From positions 2,976,001-3,040,000 of the forward strand of contig JAKSXM010000142.1 in NCBI GenBank assembly GCA_022575985.1: a DNA stretch of 64,000 nt, read 5' to 3'. Each line of letters begins with the position of its first letter. The stretch's first letter is position 1. The position numbers and the translations under genes were made by a program. The notes beneath the pieces were generated by a model. The model had not been told where the DNA came from. It was given only the letters and a program-made list of their open reading frames with translations, and searched no databases. Source of the DNA: Anagrus nilaparvatae. Taxonomy: Eukaryota > Arthropoda > Insecta > Hymenoptera > Mymaridae. Of the stretch, positions 12,876-23,833 are shown piece after piece.

Positions 12876-15309
12876 TTCCATTAAAATTTTACATTCAATT
12901 TAACAAACTTAAATTTCTAACTATAAATATTTTTTAAAGATTATTAAGTGAACTATAGTTCATTTTGATGCAATGATTATTTTATACTATATTATCCATT
13001 ACAGAATATTGTGTGCATTTATTTTTGGAATGCTGCCGTTTTCATTTAAAAAAACGTTATGGGACATTTGTAGATAGTGTTTCTCTTCTCGTTTTTAACC
13101 ATTTGAAGGACACTAAACAAGACAAGAAGATATTAGAGAATTAGAGAAATTATAACATACGCAGTAATACGCTTTGGATGAATATTCTACCATTTGCTTA
13201 AATTTTCAACCAAATTCTTAATTTTTAATAATTTGTTGCATTTGAAGCTTGTTGCGCATTTAGCAAATAAAAATAAAGATTTGGCTGAATATTTAAACAA
13301 TTAGTCGAAAATTAAACCATTTTATTATGGATGAGGGCGGCAGCACGGGAGAAAATATATAGATTTTGATTTTTCTTGTATAGTTGTGTGTATGTAGGAT
13401 AGAACATAACGAGCCATTGCAGACAGCAATGACAATTCAAACCATGTCTATTTAGCCTTGTAGTAGAGCCCAAAAAAATTACTAAGCTGTATGATCCACA
13501 AAGAATCAATGCATTCGTTTTGGTCCATAAACCCATGCAATTTAAATGGTACTCAAAAATCTACCACAGTAAAGGTGTTAAATAAGTACTCTAAATAATT
13601 TAATGCACCTACACATCTTAAAAAAATAAGCAAGTTACCAAGTACGTATCAAGAAAACCTAATAAGCTTATTATCACTTGAATATCCCTTAGCTTACATT
13701 TTCTAACTAGTAATTTATCTTTTTATTTTTTAGACATACATTGTATACAACTAAAAGCTTATATACAGTGTTATAAATTAAAGATATTTTCTCGAACACG
13801 TGAAAAATTACAAAATTTCAAATAATGCAGTATTATCACGTACAAATCTATATATAGGTTTTTAAACACAAGCAAAAAACGAATCCTCCCAAAAAAAATA
13901 TGTAAGACTTTTATTAATATATATCATATTTATAAATAAAAAAAACTATACATTTTCCTCTTTTCTTTTTGAATTTTACTTCCGGTATAGTCTGCCCTCT
14001 AGTTTTTTCCTAATATATTTTCTGCTCGAACGATTAAATGGCTCTCTATCTTTCCATCTTTATCTTGTTACTTTACTTTTCTATATATATGCCTATATAT
14101 ATAGAGTTAATAAAGAGTGAAAATAAATTTAGTAGTATGTGTAAATACTACATGGAAAAGGTTTTTAGAAAATTATTGTTCATTGCCCAGTTTCCAGATG
14201 GCGACTGCTGGTCTCAATTCTAGGAGACAGCTACGCCCTTGTGATTTAAACGGTTTTCAACTTTATGTATATAGATAGAGTTTTACTAATACTACTTTAC
14301 TATATACTATTAAAACTATCCTACGGACTAGCTATGGGTATCAGGATTTCCTTTTATACTTCCTTCTGACACAATCCTGCAAAACCTTCCTGTCTTTTCT
14401 GCGTGTTGTAAAGTTCCGGATAATTTACGCGTATTCGACTTTTTATACTACAAACTTTTTTTTGACATTGGCATTTTTATAAGTTTAATCGATTCGTATG
14501 ATGAATGAAAAATTATATTTTTTCTTATTTATTTATTTGAATGGATCTAATACAAATTTTTAATTTTTTTAGTTTGAGTAATTGGTATTGATTTATGTGA
14601 AAGTAAATTAGATAAATTTTTTAGGAAATTAATATTTCGTTATTAAATGTTTCCGTTAATTGTATTTACAAATTATCAATTTTTCATGGGCGGAATTATT
14701 TTCTGGCAAAAGCTATCGCATTGTTAAAAATTGCAAAAGATATAGGAACTAAAATTATAACTGTAAAGGAAAATAATTGATACCCCCTTTCAAAAACGGA
14801 ATTTTCCGAACCGTTGTACGCCTTGGCAGAAAGATGTATCTTTACATTTCATAATTTAAAGACAGTAAAAAATAATTTGAACAAAGTTACGAAAGACAAA
14901 TAAAATTATGTAAGAAAACAAGGAAGTATAAAAATTTTTTATTATTATATCGAATTAAAAATTATATTTATGTACTAATTTTATGAATAAATTACAATAA
15001 TAATTAATTTTACATCTATGCACTTTATTTTCATTAGCATATTAAATAATTAAGTGCATTGACCGAATACTCCAATTAAAAATTTTACTTTCGAAATATA
15101 AAAAATTTGTATTTGTTTTTTCTTTTATTATTAGCAAAAATTTTTTAAACGAATAGTTAGATACAATAGTGTAATTGAAACTTTTGAAGTAATGAATAAT
15201 TTTTTTATTAAAATTAAAACTCAATTCGTATTTATGTCCCTAGAGAATACAGAGAAGTTAACATTTATTACAAATACGACAAATACCTATAAATTGAAAT
15301 TAATTGGAA
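12876..15309. other. Non-coding AT-rich region
   Basis: No gene found. Frames at 13312-13536 (-) and 14038-14223 (+) lack supporting features. The slightly GC-richer part at 13970-14450 has scattered unique-looking sequence, but no exon with matching splice sites was found. Confidence 0.45.
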
Positions 15310-15573
15310 ATTTACATTAATTTAAAACAGTGTAATTTGTTTATTTGAATATATGGTAGTTTAATTTTACGAATTATTTTGTAATAGTTTAATTTACGAG
15401 TTAATTTATTCAATTTTTAAACGAACAAACTCTCGGAACAAAATTGAAAGTGTTGTGCATAACGAATTATTGAACATTAAAAGTAAAATTAACAAAGTTA
15501 CATCAGATGAATGTATAGGTAAATAAATACCTATAATAAATATTACTAAACTCGATTAAAATTTTAAAAAATT

Positions 15574-15615
15574 TTTCTCGTAAATGAAATGACTGCACGA
15601 AGGTATATATATAAG
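15574..15615 (+). promoter_or_regulatory. Promoter-like module copy b
   Basis: TTTCTCGTAAATGAAATGA at 15574-15592, then an 11-bp gap, then TATATATATAAG from 15604. A five-T run follows at about 15671-15675. Confidence 0.6.
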
Positions 15616-15996
15616 CGTCAGTAAAATTATTCATATCTATAAAAATATTTATAATATAAATTGTAAAAAATTTTTACTTTTCCTCATGATAATTTTAAGT
15701 TATTTACCTCTTACCGATCATAATTTTTGGAGTTGAATATTTGAATTAATTTAAAACAGTGTAATTTGTTTATTTGAATATATGGTATTTTAATTTTACG
15801 AATTATTTTGTAATAGTTTAATTTATTCAATTTTTAAACGAACAAACTCTCGGAACAACATTGAAAGTGTTGTGCATAACGAATTATTGAACATTAAAAG
15901 TAAAATTAACAAAATTACATCAGATAAATGTAGAGGTATAAATAAATACCTAAAATAAATATTAATACTAAACCCGATTAAAATTTTAGAAAAATT

Positions 15997-16040
15997 TTTC
16001 TCGCAAATGAAATGACTGCACGAAGGTATATATATATAAG
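15997..16040 (+). promoter_or_regulatory. Promoter-like module copy c
   Basis: TTTCTCGCAAATGAAATGA at 15997-16015, then the same 11-bp gap as copy b, then TATATATATATAAG from 16027. A six-T run follows at about 16095-16100. Confidence 0.6.
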
Positions 16041-16261
16041 CGTCAGTAAAATCATTCATATCTATAAAAATACCTATAATATAAATTGTAAAAATTTTTT
16101 ACTTTTTCTCATGATAGTTTTAAGTTATTTAGTACCAGTTATTTACCTACCTTACACCGTACAAAACCTGTTACTATATAATATTTATCACACTCGTTTA
16201 TGTAGCCCGTGCATCTTATTAACATGGAACATGTTAATATGGAGGGGGTACTTCAGAAATT

Positions 16262-16850
16262 GAAAATTAAGGGGGGGGGGTCAAATTTGTCCTATTTAAG
16301 GGGGGTGGGTCAAATGAGACTTAGAATAATTACAGGAATAATTAGGCAAGTATATATAAATAATTAAAATACTTTTAATAGACTTTGAAAAATCTGGGCT
16401 TTAGGGCTTAGGATATATCCTGTTTTATAATACAAGTTTATGGAATTATAATAATATCGATTTAGGGAATAATTCAGGATTAGGGAATCAATATAGTTTG
16501 GGTTTAGAATCTTAACAACTAGTGAGGTAATAATTACCAATTATAAAAATAGAAAATTGTATTGTAATGTTGAGTAACATTTGTATTATACCTAGTCCTC
16601 ATCTGGAAGTAAACATGTTCCATGCATTTAGGTTGTGTTTACACAAACCGGTTATAAGTTTTTTTCCCTATGGCTTCCATTAGCTCAAAATTTTATAAAT
16701 ATTGGTTTCGGCTTTGTATGCAGTTGTATGCACAAGCGAGCGAGTGCAGACAGCATGAAAAAGTCAAACCCAATATTTTTTCCCGTGTTCTAAAATATAG
16801 TTTTACATATAATGGGAAAAAAGCCGTCTCCCTAGGGCAGAAAATAGGCT
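16262..16850. repeat. G-run dispersed repeat fragment and unassigned sequence
   Basis: AACATGTTAATATGGAGGGGG (16224-16244) and the following G-runs resemble, in inverse orientation, sequence at about 30960-31050 (CATGTTCCATG, CTCCCCC) and, directly, sequence at about 61640-61700. This suggests a dispersed family. The rest holds nothing callable. Confidence 0.4.
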
Positions 16851-16911
16851 TTTTTTGCCCTTGATATGTAAAAACCTTTTCTTCCTCGTGGGTCGAAATA
16901 GTACATTTTTA

Positions 16912-17319
16912 ACCAAGGGAGCAAAAAAAAAGAATGGCCCAGATCGCAGGTTAATTAACATCCGAGGCAAAGCCGAGGATGGTAAACTGCGATCTGGGTT
17001 ATTCTTTTTTTGTTCCCATGGACAAAACGAAATTTTTCTTTCTCAGTGGGGAGAAAACGCGTTTTTTTCGATCTCGTTGCGGATCGAAAAAAGTGTTTTC
17101 GACCCACTAGAAAGAAAACACTTTTCTTCCAGCGACGTGATCGATAAAAAGGCGTTTTTTCCCAGCTGAGAAAGAAAAATTATATTTTAACCACGGAAGC
17201 AATAAAAGAATACCCCAGGTCCCCAGATCGCAAGGAAATTACCATTTGACATTTCAGCCAAGGATGGTAATTTACGTTGCGATCTAGGCCATACTTTTTT
17301 TTGCTCTCTTGGTTAAAAG
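16912..17319. repeat. Cluster of three long hairpins
   Basis: Three consecutive foldbacks: 16912-17022 (arms with GGGAGCAAAAA and CCCAGATCGCAG), 17028-17175 (arms starting ATTTTTCTTTCTCAG and containing AAACGC and CGATC) and 17186-17319 (arms with CAGATCGCAA and GGTTAAAAG). Arms are about 35-45 bp with mismatches. Hairpins 1 and 3 share sequence, and a lone arm recurs at about 47195-47270. The GC content is higher than the surroundings. Confidence 0.75.
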
Positions 17320-17549
17320 TGTATTACTCCTTTGCCATTATCGACATTGAATATATGAATTTCAGTTTTATTAACTACACGCCCTTTTATTGTCAACCTT
17401 TTACTGCTGGGGCTGATACTTGCTATCTGTGAAATTACTATACTTTCATCATGCCCAGAGAAACGCATATTTGTGGCTCTGAGACTGCCTGGATGTGGAA
17501 GCCATTGCAATCGCGTACCACTCAATGCGAGAAAACGACAAAATTTCAA
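17313..17549 (-). pseudogene. RPA70-like OB-fold (DBD-A) fragment
   Basis: A minus-strand frame contains ISQIASISPSSKRLTIKGRV followed by VNKTEIHIFNVDNGKG. This follows the start of the first DNA-binding OB-fold of replication protein A large subunit (typical pattern: I..L.PY...WTIKARVTNKS-IR.F...-GEGK-F). The frame then ends in VIHF where the sequence runs into the hairpin repeat at 17319, so most of the OB-fold is missing. There is no ATG at the beginning (the frame opens with TTG after an upstream TAG). It could be a decayed host RPA1 copy, or a fragment of an RPA-like gene carried by a Helitron/Helentron. No intact protein is expected. Confidence 0.5.
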
Positions 17550-18180
17550 AAGCTAAAGTAAACAGCCAGAGGCCCAAAATATAGTCTCTTGATAATTTCT
17601 GTTTCAGTTCGTATCGTAGGATTTGAATCTAAAAGTTAGTAATATTTTGGTAAAATATTAGTTGTAAGTAATTTTGAAAATAAAAATATTTAAAGTTTGA
17701 GAAGAATTTGATTTTCTGATATAGAGTTAATCACCCAAATTCAAGAAAATTTAAAAACTAGCCAAAAATTAGATTCAAATTTTAAATAAACAATTTCAGT
17801 CTACTCTCTTGTTAGACCTGTTTCTTGTACATTTAAGAGAAAGTACAATTACAATTAAAACCTATACAAATTTTATAAAATAGGCACCTATATCATAAAA
17901 CATACAAGTAGTTACGGTTGAATTAAATGTTACAAATAATTATAAAGCGTGAAAATTTTATCTACAAAAATATTAAAATCAAGATTTTAAATATATATAT
18001 AACACTTTTTTTAATTTTTATTTACAATTTTAATTATTTATTCCTTTTACTTTTTCTTTTTAAAATTATGCAATTTATATTTCTTTAATTATTTTTATTT
18101 TAATAATAACATCAAACACTGAGAGAATAATTGAATATTTATATAATTTTTTTTGTAATAATCAAGCTAAGTTTGGTAAT
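17550..18180. other. Upstream region of the carbonic anhydrase gene
   Basis: AT-rich and non-coding. No conserved element was recognised except the putative core promoter close to 18184-18207. Confidence 0.4.
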
Positions 18181-18183
18181 GTT

Positions 18184-18207
18184 TATATTTTATTATATTC
18201 ACTCAGT
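18184..18207 (+). promoter_or_regulatory. Weak candidate core promoter for the carbonic anhydrase gene
   Basis: A TATATTTTAT-like box begins at about 18184 and an arthropod initiator TCAGT lies at 18203-18207. The spacing, about 20 bp, is shorter than the usual 30. A long T-run ending in AG just before the ATG (18267-18295) could be the acceptor of a 5' UTR intron with donor GTAAAG near 18220. Confidence 0.3.
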
Positions 18208-18305
18208 TAAGGATCAATCGTAAAGGAAGTGGTATATACATTAAAAAAATAAGTTTGAAAAAATTTGTGTTTTTTTTTTTTTTTTTAGTTTTTAGTGAAA
18301 AAAAA

Positions 18306-20552
18306 ATGTATGCTAAAAATAATTTATTTATTTTGGCATTAATATTAACGTGTGTTAAAATAATAAAAACAAATGAAAAAATTAAAAGTGATAAAAGAAG
18401 TTATTACATAAATAATGAAATAGATCCAGAATATTTTCAACAATTTATATCACAAACAAATCCAGATATGATATCACACATGTCACCAGAATTTTTACAA
18501 CAATTAAATACTGAAATTAATCAAATAAATCCACAAACTATACAACAATTAAATTCTGAATTGAATTATTATATTAATGCACAAAAACAACAGCAATATA
18601 ATCCACATCCACAAATAAAACCAATTTATAATCCGTTGTTTGCACCTCAGTATAATAATCAACCTTTGAATCCTTTGTTTAATCCTCAAATTAATCCATC
18701 GATTAATCCACCGGTTACTACTCAATTGACGCCACAAGCTAGTCCATTATTGTTCCAACCTAATGGTGGTGGTATTGGTAATTTGGGTAAGTTTTTTAAT
18801 GAAAATTTTTATTTAAGGTAGAGTTTTATTTTAGTAAAATTTATTGGAAACCCACTTTTAGTAAACCTGTTTTTGCAATTTTGGAACCGATTTGTTACGA
18901 ATTTCCAAGATGCAGCTAATCCTTCGACTGCTGTTACTACATCAACAGGAACTTTTGATTATTCAAACCCAAATGTGGACTGGCCAAGAGATTTTCCTAC
19001 TTGTGCTGGAACAAACCAATCACCAATCGATATACATTTTGGATTAATAGAAGTTCAAAATTTTGGGCACATTAAATTAAATGGTTACGAAAAACCACCT
19101 AGAGAAATGACCATAACAAATAATGGATATACTGGTAAATAATTAATAAAAATATTTTTGACATAAATTATTAATTTTTTTAAATTTACAGTACAAGTTA
19201 CTGGTGTATGGGATCAAGGTCTCACCCCATTTATTAATGGTGGACCATTGACTGATAATTACGAATTTGGAGAATTACATTTTCATTGGGGACCAAATAA
19301 CTCTGTTGGTAGCGAACACACTGTAGCGAACAGAAGGTAAATATTTTTCTTTTCCTTTATGAAAAATGAAAATAATTTATTTTCACGCTTGCTTGATCAC
19401 TTGTGCTCACTCGTTTTTTACATCGCGAATTGCTTATTGAATATTCTTTTTTATTTTACCGTGATTAATTACCACTAGAAAACAAAAAATTGTAATTCAC
19501 TTTGTACGCGCTATTGAACTCAGAAATATTGCAAATAAGTTTTATTGGTAATCATTTTATTAAGCATTAATTAATGGAATTTCAAAATAATTTCGGACCG
19601 AAGATTTTTGAACTCTCCTTAACCTTGTAAATTAGTTTTTTTTTATTATTGCAAAAATTCATATTTAGTAATTTATTGAATAATGAATAGTTAAAAAATT
19701 TTTTTGATAGTTTCCCCATGGAAATGCATATTTTGCATTGGAAAAAATCTTATGGTAATATGGAAAATGCTGCTAGATTTGCTGATGGGTATGCAATTAT
19801 TGGGCATTTTTTCTTTGTAAGTAAAATTTATTTTATCATTAGTAGCTAGACTAAAAAAGTATGATTTCAAAAAATTAGTAAATTTTTGAATTTTATTTAC
19901 TTTTCACAGTGAGCAGTATTTTTGAATTTAAAATTTTTTATTTTTCAGATGAGTGACATATTAAACACAGGCTTACATAATTTAATATTAAGTTTTCCAA
20001 ATATCAACAGACCAAACGAAAGTCAAAGAATAAATCCATTTCCATTAGAATTATTTGATTTAGAACCATACGAAAAAAATTATGTTATTTATCCTGGTTC
20101 ACTAACAACTCCGCCATGTTCACAATCTGTTATTTGGATTATATCATTAACAATAAGAAAATTAAAAAATAAACAGGTTAAAATAATTTTAAATTTTCAC
20201 TTACCTTAAGAAAAAAGAAAAAATACTAAATTATTTTATGTTTTTTCAGTTAAAAGCATTTAGAAGATTATTTTTAAATAATAATATCACATATAATTAT
20301 AGACCAACTCAGAATCTTAATGGAAGAAGAATATTTTATTCAGAATATGGTGGGCATCATGGTGGGCATCATGGGGGGATTCACGGTGGATTTGATACTG
20401 GAATTCACGGTGGACTTCAAGGTGGAATTCATGGTGGTCTTCAAGGTGGAATTCATGGTGGTCTACAAGGTGGAATTCATGGTGGACTTCAAGGTGGTAT
20501 TCAAGGTGGTCTTCAAGGAGGATTTCACGGTGGACATTACGGTGGACATTAA
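18306..20552 (+). CDS. Secreted alpha-carbonic anhydrase with low-complexity N- and C-terminal arms (511 aa)
   Basis: Exons are 18306-18786, 18862-19134, 19192-19336, 19711-19816, 19949-20176 and 20250-20552, totalling 512 codons with the stop. MYAKNNLFILALILTC is a signal peptide. Residues about 40-160 are Asn/Gln/Pro-rich. The catalytic domain spans about 190-440: NQSPIDI, zinc ligands H281 and H283 in HFHWG and H306 in MEMHILHW, gate residue E293 (SEHTV), and T388 in SLTTPPC. The ligand spacing equals CA II (94/96/119). C208 and C392 probably form the disulfide of secreted forms. The His64 proton shuttle is replaced by Tyr250 (NNGY). After NYRPTQNLNGR comes a 67-residue tail of GGIHGGLQ-type repeats ending in GGH. 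Expected reaction: CO2 hydration to bicarbonate, outside the cell. AATAAA lies at 20699. Confidence 0.95.
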
Positions 20553-20698
20553 TAATTAGATATCATGTTATTGTTATTTTTTGTAAATATGAAAACAAGT
20601 ATATGTTTGGGTGCAGATGAAGCTTGAACCTATTATTCAGCTGTGTAAAAACTTAAAGATCCTTGAGGAAAAAGATTTTTAGATGCAAGATCTGAGTG

Positions 20699-20704
20699 AA
20701 TAAA
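20699..20704 (+). terminator. Poly(A) signal of the carbonic anhydrase gene
   Basis: This is the first clear AATAAA after the stop at 20552, about 150 bp downstream. Confidence 0.5.
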
Positions 20705-21590
20705 AATTTGAGCAATTTTCGATCAAACTGATCAGGCCTAAAGTAATTAAGATACTAATTTTTTTTCAAGCTTATTTGATTTTTTAAAACTTTTCCAATA
20801 ATTTGTTCAGTTTTATCTGTATCACCCATTTTTAAAACTCAGATCTGCAAAATATAAAAATCGATTTTGTCTCAAATAAAGCAGACCTACATTTAAATAC
20901 TCAGGATTAAATATTAAAAATCGTCTCATATCATAGCCAATAATACAAAAATAGTATATTATGTAATACTGTTATTTCAATATTTTAAGGTGTTTGGTGT
21001 GTGAAAGCATTGTATCCCATATTATCGACGCTTATATACACGTGAACTCGTATGTGGCAAAAGAAAATTACGTAAGCAAAGTTGCTAAAAAAATTTTTTT
21101 TTAGTTTCTGAATATTCTATCTTTGATATTTTATAACTTTCATTCATTTCTCTCATCTTGAGTTTCCGCACACTGAACACCTTTATCATAACGTTTATAT
21201 TACAGTAGCGTCAAGTCAATTTTGGCAGCTGTACGAATATTTCGAGGAATATTTGAAACATTATTTCGTTCTCAGATAAGTTTTCCGTATGAAAAACTAA
21301 GATTTTGTATAAATATTACAGTTAATAATTTTAATTATTTTTCTTTTTTTTTCTTTTTATGCACTATAATTAAGTTAATTAAACTAATATAAAGCTATAA
21401 CTTATCAAATCTTATCATAAGTCAATGTAAATTTTTTTTAATTTAATAAAAAATTTAATTAAAATTAGTTTTTTTTTACATTTGTAAAGCAAAATTATTA
21501 ATAAACCAAATTACTCGAAAAATGAAATTGATTTTGGGTTGAGATAATAACGCGAATATTTTTAAAATTCATAAAAAAGAAATTAAAAAT
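20705..21590. other. Non-coding region
   Basis: No gene or clear repeat. A patch at 20990-21070 is less AT-rich but has no supported exon. Confidence 0.4.
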
Positions 21591-22075
21591 ACCCTGCCAA
21601 CTAGCTGGCACTGAGGTTCCTCAAAGAATGGGCTGTAATCTTAATTTACAACAAATATTATTGATTACAACCATGCAATTTTACATACATTTTTCGTTTT
21701 TAGTAGCTGGTAAAGTGGATTATTAAGATCATTTTGTTATTAAAGTGAAAATTCTAGCGTCCATGGATTGGTCGCGCCGGCGTTAATGGATTTTAAATCA
21801 TTTTTGCATAATTAAAAAGAGACAAATATAAAAAACCCTGCCAACTAGCTGGCACTGAGGTTCCTCAAACAATGGGCTGTAATCTTAATTTACAAAAAAT
21901 ATTATTGATTACAACCATGCAATTATACATACATTTTTCGTTTTTAGTAGCTGGTAAAGTAGATTATTAAGATCATTTTGTTATTAAAGTGAAAATTCTA
22001 GCGTCCATGGATTGGTCGCGCCGGCGTTAATGGATTATAAATCATTTTTGCATAATTAAAAAGAGAGAAATATAA
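21591..22075. repeat. Tandem duplication of a ~242-bp unit
   Basis: Two nearly identical copies (about 21591-21832 and 21833-22075) start CCCTGCCAACTAGCTGGCAC and include GGTCGCGCCGGCGTTAATGG and TTTTTGCATAATTAAAAAGA. Within the start, CCAACTAGCTGG is itself palindromic. The near identity indicates a recent duplication. No coding sequence is present. Confidence 0.85.
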
Positions 22076-22699
22076 AAAAAGCTAATTTTATTTTTTTTTA
22101 TAAAAGAAATGGTTGGTAACGATGCGAAAATTACAAATATTCGCTCAATTATTATAAAAAGATAGGAGTTTTTACCAGAATTTATAATAATTTCTTATAA
22201 TTTATTTTCTCAGTGTACTCCTTGCATTTGACCAATCTTCCGCAACAATGATAATAATAATAATAATATTTTGTAATAAAAAAAATAGCCACATTAATTG
22301 CTTCAAGATTTTAACATTATTTATATTATTTCTATTAATCACAAAATAATAAATTATTTAATTCTATAAATTGTTTGATTCTTTAAAAAATGCTAATATA
22401 ACTTTTAAATCTTAATTTTAAAATGCAAACATAACCATTTAATATTTTTAGGCTGTTTATTATTGTTTATAATTTCATTAAGCTACATACATAAATAAAC
22501 ATAGCAACGAACAAAATAATCCGAGGAAGTCAAAAAGAGGCAAGATTTCCATCACTCTTTCTTGTGTGTTATAATTTATATCAAAATAAAAAAAAAAATT
22601 GTGATCGGATACAAAAAATTACTATAAACTAAATTTCTAAAACTTGTACTCTCATTAAAATAAATTAGATATGTCAAATACGAAAAATAAATTTGATGT

Positions 22700-23833
22700 T
22701 TTATGTATTTTTTTGTAACGAAGATTTTAGAGAAAAAAATTTTCAAAAAATTAATTATCAGATTCAAGATATCGAGTAAAAACCATACTTTCAAGTATAA
22801 GTACTTTCATGGAAATAAATGAGGTATTGCATCCAAATTAAAAAAAAAAAAAGTATTTTGAGATTTTTTTAATAAAAAAATTTTTGGAAAAAAAAGTTAG
22901 GTATTCGTTCGATAATAAATTGTTTTGGAATATCACTGGTTACAATATTTTAAAATATTAGTACTTTCATAGAATTAAAAGAGGTATTACACCAAAAAAA
23001 TATTGCAATTTTTCTTATTTTTCTTTTTTTTTAATTTAGATAATAAAAATTTTGAAAAAATTAAGTATCAATTCCAAAAAATTACCCCACGTAAAAGGAT
23101 TAAGCTTAATTTTGGTTAAGCTTAATGAATTAAGCTTACTGGAGTAAGCTTACTGGATTAAGCTTACTGAAGTAAGCTTACGGACTAACCTAAAAAAGCT
23201 TAATTTTAAAAATTAAGTATTTTTAGGTTAGTCCGTAAGCTTAATTTTAAAAATTAAGCCTTTTTAGGTTAGTCCGTAAGCTTACTTCAGTAAGCTTAAT
23301 CCAGTAAGCTTACTCCAGTAAGCTTAATTCATTAAGCTTAACCAAAATTAAGCTTAATCCTTTTACGTGGGACTGTAAACGAGGTTCTTAAAACTAGTAC
23401 TTCCATGGAAATAAATTAGGTACTACGTCCAAAAAGAAAAAAAAGTTTCGTTGTATTTTTTTGTGAAAAAAATTTTAGGAAAAAAATTTTCAAAAAATTA
23501 AGTATAAGATTGGAGATATCAAGTAAAAACCATACTTTCAAATATAAGTACTTTCATGGAAATAAATGAGGTATTACATCCAAATCAAAAAAAAAAAAAA
23601 GTACCTCGAGATTTTTTGGTGAAAAAATTTTTGAAAAAAAAATTAGGTCTTAATTCCATAATATTTGTGAAATATCACCGATTACATACGTACACACACA
23701 CACACACACACATACAGACTTTTTTTAAAAACAGGTTTTTTAGCTTCCTGGGGTCCCAAAACGTGCTTATATGCCAAAAAATAGAAAATCAAATTTTGAC
23801 CTAACACAATGGTTCCTCTTTGAGGAACCAAAA
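22700..23833. repeat. Dispersed repeat ending in a GGTTCCTC hairpin (several partial copies)
   Basis: Motifs repeat in order: AAAAAATTAAGTAT, ATCGAGTAAAAACCATACTT, TACTTTCATGGAAATAAATG, GAGGTATTACATCC, GTGAAATATCACCG, then (AC)n at about 23695-23711 and GTGCTTATATGCCAAAAAA. The end is a perfect hairpin, GGTTCCTC-TTT-GAGGAACC at 23811-23829. Partial copies at 22730-23085 precede a full one at 23384-23829; a palindrome is inserted between them. Other copies are at 53965-54322, 32060-32313 and 29801-29821. Confidence 0.75.
23086..23371. repeat. Perfect palindromic element with 111-bp identical arms
   Basis: The arms 23086-23196 and 23261-23371 are exact reverse complements as far as I can read. 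Each starts CCCACGTAAAAGGATTAAGC and carries many TAAGCTTA units. The 64-bp centre is also partly symmetric. It sits inside the GGTTCCTC repeat cluster. Exact arms point to a recent insertion or to gene conversion between arms. Confidence 0.9.

Larger units (their letters stand above)
15310..16145. repeat. Tandem duplication (~425 bp) carrying promoter modules b and c
   Basis: Two copies start near 15318 and 15749 with TTTAAAACAGTGTAATTTG and run through AACGAACAAACTCTCGGAAC, CTCATGATA and TTTTAAGTTATTTA. Each ends just past a TTTCTCG/TATA module. Copies differ by small indels and by substitutions. No coding potential is visible. Confidence 0.85.

Noticed and set aside
13312..13536. 74-codon minus frame with several cysteines
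   Set aside because: No start context, splice partner or family pattern; cysteines are not in a recognisable spacing.
18255..18305. Longer start for the carbonic anhydrase
   Set aside because: The frame begins with TTG, not ATG, and the added residues come from a poly(T) tract that looks like a splice acceptor region.
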